Source: Piromyces finnis (Eukaryota; Neocallimastigomycota; Neocallimastigomycetes; Neocallimastigales; Neocallimastigaceae). Taken from it: DNA of 64,000 bases. The notes under the pieces were generated by a model. It was not told the DNA's origin. It did no database searches and worked only from the letters and a program-made list of their open reading frames with translations. The position numbers and the translations under genes were made by a program. Where the stretch lies: NCBI GenBank assembly GCA_002104945.1, contig MCFH01000036.1:262001-326000 (forward strand), in the 5' to 3' direction. Shown one piece after another: positions 1-11,811 of the stretch. Position 1 is the first letter of the stretch. Each line of letters starts with the position of its first letter.

Positions 1-3000
1 GCTTCAATCTTTTCTTTAAGTTCTTGATCCTTTTGAGCTAAAGAAGCATCTCTTTCAGCTTGAAGAGCTTCATACTTTTCTTGAAGATCTTCAGCTGGTT
101 GAGCCTTTTGAGCATTTTCAAGTTGTTCAGCTAAATCATCAATTTGCTTTTGTAAATCAACCTTTTCAGCTTCAACAGCAGAAATCTTAGCATTAATTTC
201 TTCTGTCTTTGCTAATTCTTGTTGTAAGCTTTCTTCTAACTTAGCCTTTTCTTGAAGTAAAGCATTGATCTTTTCCATAGTTTCTTCTTGTTCCTTTAAT
301 CCCTTAGCCTTTTCTTGTTCTAATTGTTCTTCTAATTCCTTAGTCTTTTCATCTTGAGAACGAATACTTTGTTTGAGCATCATGATTTGTTGATTCATGA
401 CTTCAAGAATTTCATCTTGATCTTCATCACCTGATGATAAGCCCTTGGCTGCATTATTGGCAACTTCATCCTTTAAGTTTTCAATTTCCTTCTTTAAATT
501 GGCAACTTGATCCTCATAATCATCACCCTTTTGCTTTTCATTCATGTAAGATTCATTTAATTGATTGATCTTATCTTGGAAAGCATTAATTTGTTCTTGT
601 GAACTTTCTTGGACCTTCTTTAATTCAGCTTCAATAGCTTCCTTTTCAGCAACAGCTTCATTTAAAGCAGTTTGAGCCTTAGTATAATCTTCTTCTAATG
701 ATTGTTGTTCCTTGACCTTTTCTTCATACTTTTCTTTGTTTTCAGTCATTTCAACTTCCATAGATTTAGCTTTTTCCTTGATTTGTTCAAGTTCAGCAAC
801 AAGTTCTTCATTCTTTTGGGTGAGAATTTCAATTTGACTTTCTAATTCTTTTTGAATTTGATCAGATTTTTGATTAAGATCTTGTTGTTGAGATTGAAGA
901 GTTTCTTGAAGTTCTTGGTTTTGTTGTTCAAGAGCTTCATACTTTTCAATTTGCTTTTGTAAATTTTCGCTACTAAGAAGAATTTCTTGCTTCTTAATTT
1001 CAAGTTGTTCCTTAATTTCTTCTAATTCTTGTTCAAGGGCTTTCTTTTCTTCAATAGAAACTTCTGGAACATCTCTGGTTTCTTCTTCAACTTCTGGAGT
1101 AGTAGCTGGAGCAGCTTCAAAAGAGGAAACCTTTTCTTCTAAATCAGAAATCTTATTAACATAAGTTATATTTTGAGTTTGTAAAGATGAAATAATTTCA
1201 TTTAATTCATCAATCTTTAATTTGCTTTGAGCATTTTCTTCTTCTAATTGGCGACGATCATTTTCCTTTTCTTCAGCTTGTTCCTCTTCCTTTGAATGAT
1301 ATTCTTCAACAAGTTTTTCTAAGGCTTCAAGCTTTTCTTTTAATTGATCACGTTCAGAGGTGAGGGTTTCAATTTGTTCTCTAAGAGAAAGGATTTTTTG
1401 GTTTTGTTCTTCACAGCTCTTTTCAAGATCTTCAATGAGAGCCTTTTGTTCCTTTTCAACAGCCTTTAATTGTTCTAATTCAATTAATGGTTGTTCTTGA
1501 ACATCTTCGCCAACAGATTCATTTTCTTTAGTGATTTCACGGTTAATATCATCAAGATTTTCTTGTGCTTTTTCTAAAAGAGCAGCGTCTTCCTTAGCTT
1601 GAACAAGTTCAGCATTAAGTTGATCTCTAGCTTCAGTCATAGCAACTAATTCATCTTGAAGTCTTGCTATTTCATTATCCTTACCTTCTAAATCTTTGGT
1701 ACGTTCAGAAGAGACTTCTAAAGCTTGAGAAAGAGCTTCTTTTTCACCTAAAACTTCTTCTAATTGTTTTTGAAGCTCGGCAATTTCATTGCTCTTTGTT
1801 TCTACTTCTTGTTGGTATTTTTGTAATTGTTCCAATTCAGTTTTAGTCTTTTCAAGATCAGCCTTGGCTTCTTCTAAAGCATCAGTAAGTTGCTTTATTT
1901 GATTTTCGGCTTCTGCCTTATCATTGGAATCAGCTTCACGAGATTCGGCTTCTTCTAATTTAGCAGAAAGTTCTTGAATCTTATTTTCAAGATCTTCGAC
2001 AATTTCTGACTTGGCTTTTTCCATTTCAGAAGACTTGGATTCGAAATCCTTTAAGGCAACACTTAAAGTATTTCTTTCATTTTCGAGAGAAGTAACTTCA
2101 TCTTTAAGTTTTCCAATTTCTTCTTGAAGAATCTTTGATTCTTCGGCAAAATCATTCTTTTGTTGATCTAATTGTTCCATTAAATCAACATTGGCTTGAA
2201 CCTTAGCTTCATATTCCTTCTTAAAAGCTTCGAATTCTTCTTCGATAGCCTTCTTTTGAGCTTCCATTTCTTCGTATTCCTTCTTTTCATTATCAATTTC
2301 TTTCTTGGAAGCTTCAGCTAATTTATTAGCGTCTTCATTCTTTTGTTCTAATTCAACTAATTGAGTTTTTAATTCTTCAATTTCTTGTTCTTTAGCCTTC
2401 ATTTGATTCTTTAATTCTTTTAATTGAGAATCTTCTTCAAATGATTTATCCTTTATTTCATTAATTTGGGTATCTCTATCAGTAAGTTGTTCTTGGACTT
2501 CTTCTAATTTCTTTTCGATATCCTTAATGCTTTCAGATTTTTTTGCTAATTCTTCAGAAAGAGCAGCAGCAGCAGCCTTTTCTTTTTCTAATGCTTCAAT
2601 TTGGCTTTCTTTATTCTTAGCTTCTTCAGTTAAAGCTTCAATAGTAGCATTCTTTTGTTGAATAGTTTCTTGTAAAGCATCAATTGAAGAAGTGGCTTCT
2701 TCATGTTCCTTAGTTAAAGTATCTAATTGATCTTTTAAAGATTTTATTTCAGATTGAAGTTTTTCAACTTCTTCTTCAGAAGTAGATGGAGCTGAGTTAG
2801 TTTCAGAAAGGGAAGAAACTTGATTCTTTAATTCATCTCTTTCCTTTTCTAATTCAGAAATCTTTTGATTAAGCTTTTCTATTTCAGCTTGAAGGTCAGC
2901 AACAGTTTTTTCTTGATCTTCCTTTAATTTTTCATATTCTTTTTCCTTTAATGAAATCTTATTATTTAATTCAGAAAGAGCTGAATCATGACTACGAACT

Positions 3001-3931
3001 AAAGCATTCTTTTCTTTTTCCTTTTCTAATAATTGATCCTTTAATTTATTAAGTTCATTTTGAGTACTAGAAAGGTTAGTTTCAGCCTTCTTTAATTGGA
3101 AACTAACAATTTGTTCCTTTTCTTTTAATTCATTAATTTCCTTTTCAAGATTACTAGTATCTCTGATTATTGGTTCAGAACCATCAGCTGAATTGTTATT
3201 AGACTTGGCTTCTTCTAATTCCTTTTCTAATTGGAAAATCTTGTTTTCTAATTTGGCCTTAGCTTCTTCATAAAGTTCCTTTTTACGGGATTCAGCTGGG
3301 TTAAATGAACGACTATAACTAGTTCTAATATAAGTTGAACCAGTCTTTGGTGAAGATGGTGGAGTAAAGGTTGGAGACTTTCTAGAAGTAATAGTTGAAG
3401 CTCTTGGGATATAAGCATTTTCTCTTTCTTCTTTTTCTTTTTGAGCCTTTAATTCAAAAGCTCTTAAACGACTTAAAAATTTGCTTTTTCCCTGACTTCT
3501 AGTTTCCTTTTGTGGCTTTTCTTCAAAAATTTTCTAATATTATATTTAACAATTTAAATTTATAATAATAAAAATAAAATAAATCATTAATACATTTATA
3601 AATTAATTATTAACCAAGCAAGCAGTAATCATGAATTTCCAACAACTATATTTAACTAATGCATCTATTATTTTTATTAATAATACATATATTTGTCTTT
3701 CTCCTTTTTTCACCGTACAATAAAACATTATTTTATATTTAAAGGCTTAGAATATAAATATAAAAAATATGACCAATAACTGCTTGATTTCTTTTTTTTA
3801 ATAATACATTATTTTAATTTAATTATTATAGAGATATTTACCATGTAAGAATTAGATCTTGGTGAATTGAAAACTGAAGAGTGATCAGCAGTTAAGCCAC
3901 CTGAAGATTCACTACTATAACCATCAGACAT
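1..3931 (-). CDS. Giant coiled-coil protein, N-terminal part (3' end outside window)
   Basis: Two exons are visible: 3931-3842 (30 codons, starting MSDGYSSESSGG) and 3533 down to the window edge. The intron 3841-3534 has GT-AG borders and joins in phase 0. About 1,200 residues are in view with no stop. Residues 1 to about 110 are Ser/Thr/Pro-rich and probably disordered. From about residue 115 to the edge the protein is almost unbroken heptad-rich coiled coil (Glu, Lys, Gln, Leu, Ser), interrupted by short hinges near residues 270-280, 830-850 (Ala/Thr/Pro/Glu) and about 1065 (Gly/Asp-rich). I see no motor, kinase or membrane segment. Composition resembles Uso1/golgin, TPR/Mlp or microtubule-linker proteins, but nothing lets me choose, so I do not name it. 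The next minus-strand coiled-coil genes at 16080 and 22271 are not obvious copies. The frame is certain; the function is unknown. Confidence 0.85.
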
Positions 3932-4320
3932 TTTTATTTATTTTTTAGCTTTTGTATTTTATATTCTTAAAAACGTTTTATATTGTATTTTTAATTTGAT
4001 TAGATTCTTTTTAATATTTTGAGAAAAAATACTTTAGCATATATGTTGTAATAAAAGTAATATTTTCTCTTGTTTTTTAATAAAAAAGTTAATTTTTATT
4101 AAATTCTTTGAATATTTGGGAAGGTGAAAATTTTATTTCAAATTTTTTATAATTTTTGATTTAATAAATAATAATTATAATTCCTTTAAATATAGACTAA
4201 ATTACACCAATAAGATATAATAATTCAAGTGTATATTAAAAGATTATAATTTAAGAAAAAAGATAGTTTTGTTTTAATTTCTAAATGTTTTTAATATATA
4301 TTATATAAAAAATACAAAAT

Positions 4321-4410
4321 ATAAATTAGTTTATAATTAATAAATTATTTTATTAGTTTAAAATATAAATTAGTTTATAATTAATAAATTATTTTTTATT
4401 AGTTTAAAAT
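4321..4410. repeat. 44-bp tandem duplication
   Basis: Two adjacent copies (4321-4364 and 4365-4410) are identical except for two extra T in a T run of the second copy. Both begin ATAAATTAGTTTATAATTAA. This is non-coding and sits upstream of the coiled-coil gene that starts at 3931. Confidence 0.85.
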
Positions 4411-7400
4411 AGTATTTTTGAATTTGTTTGGAAAAAATTGTAACATTGGATTTAATTATCTTTAAATTTTAATTGGATATATTTATGAATATAATAATAT
4501 ATTTAAATAGTTTTTTTTTTCTTTAAAAAAATTATTATATAAAATATAGTTTTAAAGTTTTTCATGTGTATTATTGTTTATCATTTTGTAGGAGTAAAAT
4601 AATATAATTTATCATTTTCGTAGGAATAAAAAAATAAATTTTTAGTGTAATATTTTCTTTAAATTTTAAGCTATTTCCTATTTTTTACTTGTTTTCACAA
4701 AGTCCAAACAATAAAATATAAATAAAAATATATAATAAATAAAGTATATGTACGTTTTATGTATTTGTTTTGTTTTTTAAAAAAATAGATTTTCTTTAAA
4801 AATTTTCTTTTTTTAAATAAAAAATAATGGTTTTATTGAAAAAAAGAATTAAAAAAAAAAGAAGAAATGTGTATATTATATTTTAATAAATATATTAAAA
4901 ATAGTTTTATAATACTATAATATTATTATATTAATTAGATTAATTTTTTTCTAAATTTATAAAATAAAATAATAAACTATTGTTATCTATTATTTTATTT
5001 TTTAGTTTGTAGAAAGTACTATAATTTTATGTGAATTTAAAACAATTTAGTTTGATTATAAAAAACAAGTGAATGTGATTATAATCTAATTTTTAAATTT
5101 TTATATTGTATGAATATCTATCTATACTGTATAAAAATTTTTATAGTTTATAGAATATAATATAATAATATTACTTTTTTATTTAAATTGTTTTGAATAT
5201 TATCAATTTAAAAAATTTTATCTTCTAAAAAAAAATAAATATTTTAATAAGTTATTTTTATTAAGTGTGTATTTATGAATGTTTTTTTTTGTTTAACTAT
5301 TGATTTTTCTTTTTTAAAGTAAAATTATATAATATTAACAGAAGTTATTCATTAATTTTATCTAAAATCTAAAAAAAATAAATAGTTTCAAGCTAGATGT
5401 TTTGATTATTATTAAAACAATGTAGATTGTTATTCTAAAAAGTATATTTATGTTGTTAATTAGTATTTATTTGTTTTTTCAAATTTTTATTATTTTATTG
5501 ATTTGATGTTGTTTATTTATATTTATGGTTAAATAACGATTGCTGTTGTTTAACTTTGGTTTTATTATTACAAAAATAAAATATTAAAATACTATTAAAT
5601 AACAATAATTAGTTTTTTTTTTCTGAAAAAACTGTTGTTGATTTATTTACTATATTTAATATTTTAAAATTCAAATATAAATGTTATAAATAAAACACCC
5701 TTTTGTTAATTATTGTTTTTAATTTTTTTTTTTTTTTTTTTTTTAACAAGTTGAATCTATATTTTTTTATATTATTTGAAAATAGTTATATTAATCTTTT
5801 TGTTATTGATTACTATAATATTATCTAATTTTAATTCATAGACAAATCATTTCCATATATTATAAAAAAATAAATAATATATTTATTATATATATAATAT
5901 CAACTTTCTTTCTATTAAAAAAAAAAGTCCTCTTTTTTCTTTTCTTTTTTTTTAATTATTATTATTTAAAAAAAATTAAAAAAGAATCTATTATATAAAT
6001 TAGTGTTTGTTGTTGTTAAAGAGAAAAAAAAAAATTTTTTTTTTGCTGATGCTAATTAAATAATAATTATTAAATCTACCATAGATTAATTTATTTTTTT
6101 TTTTTTAACTTGCTACACTCTTTGCTAATTTAATTATAAAAATCAGTTGTTTTAGGATGGTTGTTTTTTTCTCGATAATATATTTAATGTATAATATAAT
6201 ATATTATATACATATATTATAATTATAAATTAAATTAAATATATCATCATCATCTTATTTTTTTTAACTATAAATATATATAATAATATTAATAATTATA
6301 TCATAAAAATTTAAACTAACCATAATTAATATATAAAAATTAAAAAGGTTGTGTAATCATTATCGATTCATCCATATAATATATTTTAATAAATTTGTAT
6401 TACAATAACATTATTCATATATTAATGTATATAAAATAATAAAATTTCATTTATTATTCATTTATATTCAAATTAAAATAATTTTTTTCATATTTTTTAT
6501 ATTTATTCCATATATTAAATATATGATAGAATTATATTCCGAATATTATTGATAAATTAATTTTATAAAGTAATTTATTATATAAATACTTGATAGTACA
6601 AATAAAGTTTGCAATGTGCATGAAAATATCAGTATATTCCAATATATATAAAACATATATTACTGTAGAAAACAATGCATTTAATAAATATATAATTTAT
6701 ATATATTATTTAATTATGAAATGTAACATTAAAATAAATTGTATTAAATTTGTATACAATATCTAATTAAGTTTTAGAGGTTAAAAAAAAAAAGGCTTTT
6801 TCATTATTTCCTTACTTCTTCATCATAATACTTTATTGTTAAAATAGTGAAAGACATTTCTGCTCAACCACAAGAATGTCTATATCTTCTTTTAACTTAT
6901 TTTATAAGAATAAGAATTTTGGTCTATTTTTGTAATATTAATTTATGATTAGCATTTGTAACAAATTATACTTTTTATTAGAATTTTTATTAAAGTATGA
7001 AATTAATTAATAAAATGATAGGAACATTAGGCTTATAAAAAAAAAGTGAGTGATGCGCTAATAAAATTTTTTAACCATTTTAAATAAAATGTTGTCAATA
7101 GACAAAATATTAAAGGGTATATCAATTTCAATTTCAAATAGTAATAAACCATTTTGACAAACCATCTTCTTACAACTATTTCTTTTTATTAATAATGCAA
7201 ATAGTCATCAACATCAACAATATCATTTCTTTTTTTCACTATTGCATTACCTTTTATATAATTCATATCCTATTATGGAATGTTTCAGAAATGTACTTTC
7301 CTCTTTTTTATATATATTACATTTTTAGACATTGAATCTTTTTTTTTTTTTTCTTATATTTCTTGCTGTAATCAAAAATTTAGGTTATTTTTTAGCCAAA

Positions 7401-7755
7401 GCACTATTATAAACTATTTTTTAATTAAATATTCCTCGATAATGATTGGTCAATATTAATAAAACTTAAATTTTATTATAATGATTTTACTTTTATTCAT
7501 TGGATAATTTAATTTGTGACACTTTCCTTTTTTATTTAATTAATTTTCATCTAATTAAAAAGATAAGTTAATAATGAAAAAAAAAAAAAGATGATTCATT
7601 TCATATTTAAATAATAATGAATGATAATGTTGTTAAAAAAATGTATGATATTATTTTTTTATTAATATATATTTTATTATTAAGCCATATTAGGCTATAC
7701 ATATTTCTATTTAATACTGTCTATTAAAACTAATAGAATTAAAAGAATTTATGTT

Positions 7756-7914
7756 TTTAAATACTAATAATGTATCATTAAATACAACTACATTTATAGC
7801 CTACAGAAAAAAATCTATTTTATAATTGGTTTTTTATTATAAAATAGTTTTTTAATGATTCTTTCTGTATGCTATCATTGAAGTTGAATTTAATAATACA
7901 TTATTAGTATTCAA
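7756..7914. repeat. Fold-back (long inverted repeat) element, MITE-like
   Basis: The outer arms of about 53 bp are inverted repeats of each other with roughly ten mismatches. The left arm starts at about 7758 with AATACTAATAATGTATCATT; the right arm ends at about 7912 and its complement begins AATACTAATAATGTATTATT. Inside them is a second, perfect pair (CTATTTTATAAT and ATTATAAAATAG) around a short loop. The whole forms one hairpin of about 160 bp with no coding capacity. That shape fits a miniature inverted-repeat transposable element, but I see no clear target-site duplication and no second copy in the window. Confidence 0.6.
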
Positions 7915-8275
7915 ACTTTAGAAAAGTTAAACAACAAATAGATATAAATAATTGACGCGAAATGGAAAAACCCACATTTATTTTATTTTTGTATTTTATA
8001 GATAAAGGTTGTATTATTACAATTTAATATTCTGTTGATAAAATTATTCATTTTTTTTATGGTATAACTTAAGCTATAATTATTTTTAATCTTTATACAT
8101 AAAAATAATTATCCTAAACAAATATATATTATTAATTATTGATTACCTTTTTTCATAAATATTTATCATAAAATATTATTTTTTATAATATCATGTATGC
8201 TCAACACACTGAATTAGGTTTATATTTAAATTTAGCGTAAAAGAAAAAACAAATAACAGTAGAAATGAATAAATA

Positions 8276-8314
8276 TATTCCCTTAATTTATTATTAAAAA
8301 AAATTAAGGGAATA
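8276..8314. repeat. Perfect hairpin, 14-bp arms
   Basis: The arms TATTCCCTTAATTT (8276-8289) and its exact complement (8301-8314) flank an 11-nt A/T loop. It is notable in this DNA because the arms carry a CCC/GGG core rather than A/T alone. No function is assigned. Confidence 0.7.
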
Positions 8315-9555
8315 CATTTATAATAAAATAGTATTTACTTGTTAAACTGGGAAAATGAAAATTAATTTTATTAAATATAGCTATTTCCCTTTCTTAATAT
8401 ATCATTTCGTTTTAATAAAGTTTTTTCTTCTTTTATAAGTATCATTTACATAAATATAATAAGAATAATCATGATTATAATAAATCACATGATAAAATAA
8501 ATGAGGGTTAATTTTTTGTATAGAAAGAATTTAATTTTAATAATATATGTTTTATTAATAACTTTATATATTACATTCCAATATTTCTATTCTGTCTAAA
8601 TACTAAAACTAAAACATTAACTTTGTCGTTGTTAACTATTAAAACTTTAACTAAAAACAAGAAGCCCTCTTAATAATAATTATTCACTATTCTATTTATA
8701 CGAATGAAGCCTACCTAATAACCAAATGACCAATAATAAGGCTGGAATTGTATGGATAATACATCTATAGTATTATTTTACATTACAAGTTCTTACACTT
8801 GTATTACATTCTTATACATTATAAAAATAGTTAATATTATAACAAAACTATATAAATTTAATATTAGGAAAAATTGACTAATATAATAATAGGTTCAAAG
8901 TCAAATATTATTTTTATATTATAAATATGAATATAAAAATAATATAATTATAATATAATATAGCAAGATAGCAAGTCATACTACTAAAAATAAAATGTAT
9001 ATATATTAATAGCTTTCTTTATTAAAAATGATTAAGATGTTATTCTTTTTCTTTTTACCCAATATTAAAAAAGTTTTAAATTGTATTTTTTTTTCTCATA
9101 TGTTTTAAATCTTAATCTTTTTATAATTAATTATAATTAATATATGTAATATAGAATTTTGTACATCAACTTTTTTTATATATGCTTATTATAAATTAAA
9201 CAAATATTTAAAAGGGTTATTTGATATACATAAAACTACTTGTTTTAAAAACAAGTAATTTTTAATAAAAATTACAAACTATTATTTTTAATTTTTAGTA
9301 TATATAATGATCCATTTTTTTTTATTTTTTTGGTTTTAATTTATACTTGAATAGTAAACTTAATGGTTGTTTTATTAAATATATTTTATTATTGTTATTA
9401 TTATAGCTATTTGGAAGAAATTTATCTTTTTTTCTTTTATTGTAGTATTTCACAATTATTTTACAGTTATTTTGTAACAATAAAAAAAAATTGCTAAAAA
9501 TAAAAAGGTGATTATTGATATATTTTTTATTGAAGTAATATATTAAATAATATTA

Positions 9556-9737
9556 ATATGCCAATATGCTAATACAATGAAGTAAATAGTAAATAAGGAT
9601 ATTAATATGTTAATACGATGAAATAAATAGTAAATAAGGATATTAATATGTTAATACGATGAAATAAATAGTAAATAAGGATATTAATATGTTAATACGA
9701 TGAAATAAATAGTAAATAAGGATATTAATATGTTAGT
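9556..9737. repeat. 41-bp minisatellite, about 4.4 copies
   Basis: The core GGATATTAATATGTTAATAC recurs with GG at 9597, 9638, 9679 and 9720, an exact 41-bp period. The three middle copies are identical; the first copy (about 9556) and the last partial one are diverged. Non-coding. Confidence 0.9.
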
Positions 9738-10560
9738 ATGATTAATTATATGAATTATCAATAATGATTAATGTGTTAATAGGATGATAATAGCAAACGA
9801 AAAATTAAAAAAATATATAATCTTGAAGGGTTAATTATATAAAAATATGTTATCATTACATACATTTATTATAAAAACGTGAATATATTGTGATTTTTAT
9901 TTTAAAAATTATTTTTTGTTTGGACAAGATAAAAGATTATTCATTGTCCCTGAAACCAACCAATAAAATTTATGTGTACCTCTATTATTAATATATTATA
10001 ATATATTACTTGAATATATTAAATTTCAAATTGTTTTTTTTTAAAAATAAATTCTATATAAATTAAATAATAATAAATTTTAAGAGGTAGGAATTAGCTA
10101 AATTTCATTGCGATACAAGTACTTTTATGTGGGTAAAAAAAAGTAATGATTTAAAGGGTTGAAAATTTAAAGACAATAAAAAAAAAATTTTTTTTAAATG
10201 ATAGTTTTTATTAATTAAATATTAAATATTTAATTATAGAAAGCTTATAATATTATTTAATTACAATATCAATTATAATTAATAACAATAGACTATCTTC
10301 TTTTCATTTAGTTACTTTCATAATATTTGAAATATCTTTTTTTTAACATTCATATTTTCTCATAATTTACATATTCCTTTTTTTTTTCAGTGATTTTAAA
10401 TAGAATTTTTTATATCATCAAGGTTTAATTAATTAAAATTATTGATTTAAACAACAATATATTTAATATATGTAATACATATATTACAATACAATTATTT
10501 ATTACCTTTTTTTTTTAAATTTTATTATTTTTAATTTTTTTTTTTATCCAATTTTAATGT

Positions 10561-10598
10561 AAAATTGAATGATTTTAAATTTGAAATCATTCAATTTT
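10561..10598. repeat. Perfect hairpin, 15-bp arms
   Basis: AAAATTGAATGATTT (10561-10575) is exactly complementary to 10584-10598, with an 8-nt loop. It lies about 1.2 kb upstream of CDC45. The role is unknown; it could be cruciform-forming or chance in AT-rich DNA, although 15 perfect pairs with mixed composition is more than most others here. Confidence 0.7.
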
Positions 10599-11811
10599 AA
10601 CAAATAATAACAACCATACTCATAATACTTGTATTTAAATTTAATAATATATACAAGTTATAGAATATCAAATCTATTTCTAAATTTAAATCTAAAATTA
10701 CTATAAAATCACAATTTAAATTCAACTTTATAAAAAATAAAAATTAAAATAATTTCAATTTTAATTTTCAATTTCAAATTTCATTTAAATTATCTTACTT
10801 CAGCTTTACATGATATTATTATATAATTTGTATACAGTTAAATCAGACTAATCAGTATACTATTCTTTTGAATATTTTTTTTTTTAAAAAAATACAAAAC
10901 AGAATTATAAAAAACATTACAATTTAAAATTTAGTTTCTGTTTTCCTCCCTTCCATATAATAAATTTTTTGGTAATTACTATATTTTATTTTAATATGCA
11001 TATTGTTAGTATTGTATATAGAGGGAAAAATGAATGGGATTAGATTTTAATTGTTATTCAACTTGAAGAAGGAAAATGAAAACTTTGAAAAGAAGAAATT
11101 AAATAAATATGTAAAATTAAAAGTATTTATATTCAGAAACATAATTATATCATAGAAATTTAACCAATTTAGTAGAAAAAAAAATACAATCATTTATTAA
11201 TTTTATAGATATTTTAAATTCCTTGTAAACCTTCCAATAAAAGTTAATATTTGATAAAAAATAAAAGAAAAAGATAAAATAATTAATTTTCAATATGATA
11301 GTTATGAATAATTTATTAAAATAAAGTATGCAATCAATAAGAAACAAAAAATAATAATAAGCTTTTTTCAATAAAAAATCTAAAGATATTATTAATATCT
11401 AATGAAGATTTAAAATTTATTCTAACATTATTAATATTTAAACTTTATTTTTTAATTATCATTGTATTTGATATATAATATGATATAATAAGGAAAAGTG
11501 GGAACTAATATTTTATATTTTTAAAGCTTTTTTTTAAATAATAGAGGTTTTTTTTTTCAAGTTCTAAAAAGAAATTTCAATATCAATTTTATTTGCTATC
11601 ATATATTCTACTGACTTCATAAAACAATTATATACCAACGATTTTCAGTAATTTATCAATTATTTTAAAATAATAAAGTCTTTATATAAAATAATCATAA
11701 TTTAAATTTATTAAAATACATATCCTATTTATTTCGTACAACTTTTGAAAAAATAGTAAAATTATATTAAAAAAATACAAAGAATACAAATTATAAAATT
11801 ATATTCCCAAA

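Larger units (their letters stand above)
3932..11811. other. 7.9-kb gene-free AT-rich spacer
   Basis: This lies between the divergent starts of the coiled-coil gene (3931, minus) and CDC45 (11812, plus), so it must hold both promoters. It is nearly all A/T, with many homopolymer runs and alternating TA tracts. I found no exon with fungal codon composition; the one open frame of 73 codons (11150-11371, minus) is low-complexity and has no support. The region contains a two-copy 44-bp tandem repeat, a fold-back element, a 41-bp minisatellite and two strong hairpins, listed separately. Confidence 0.7.

Noticed and set aside
8640-8790. Slightly GC-richer patch in the 7.9-kb spacer
   Set aside because: I looked for an exon or tRNA there: no splice-bordered open frame and no tRNA-like stem and loop set was found.
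11150-11371. 73-codon open frame on the minus strand (MKKAYYYFLFLID...)
   Set aside because: It is Phe/Ile/Lys/Tyr-rich as expected from translating AT-rich DNA, with no family resemblance and no exon-like composition.
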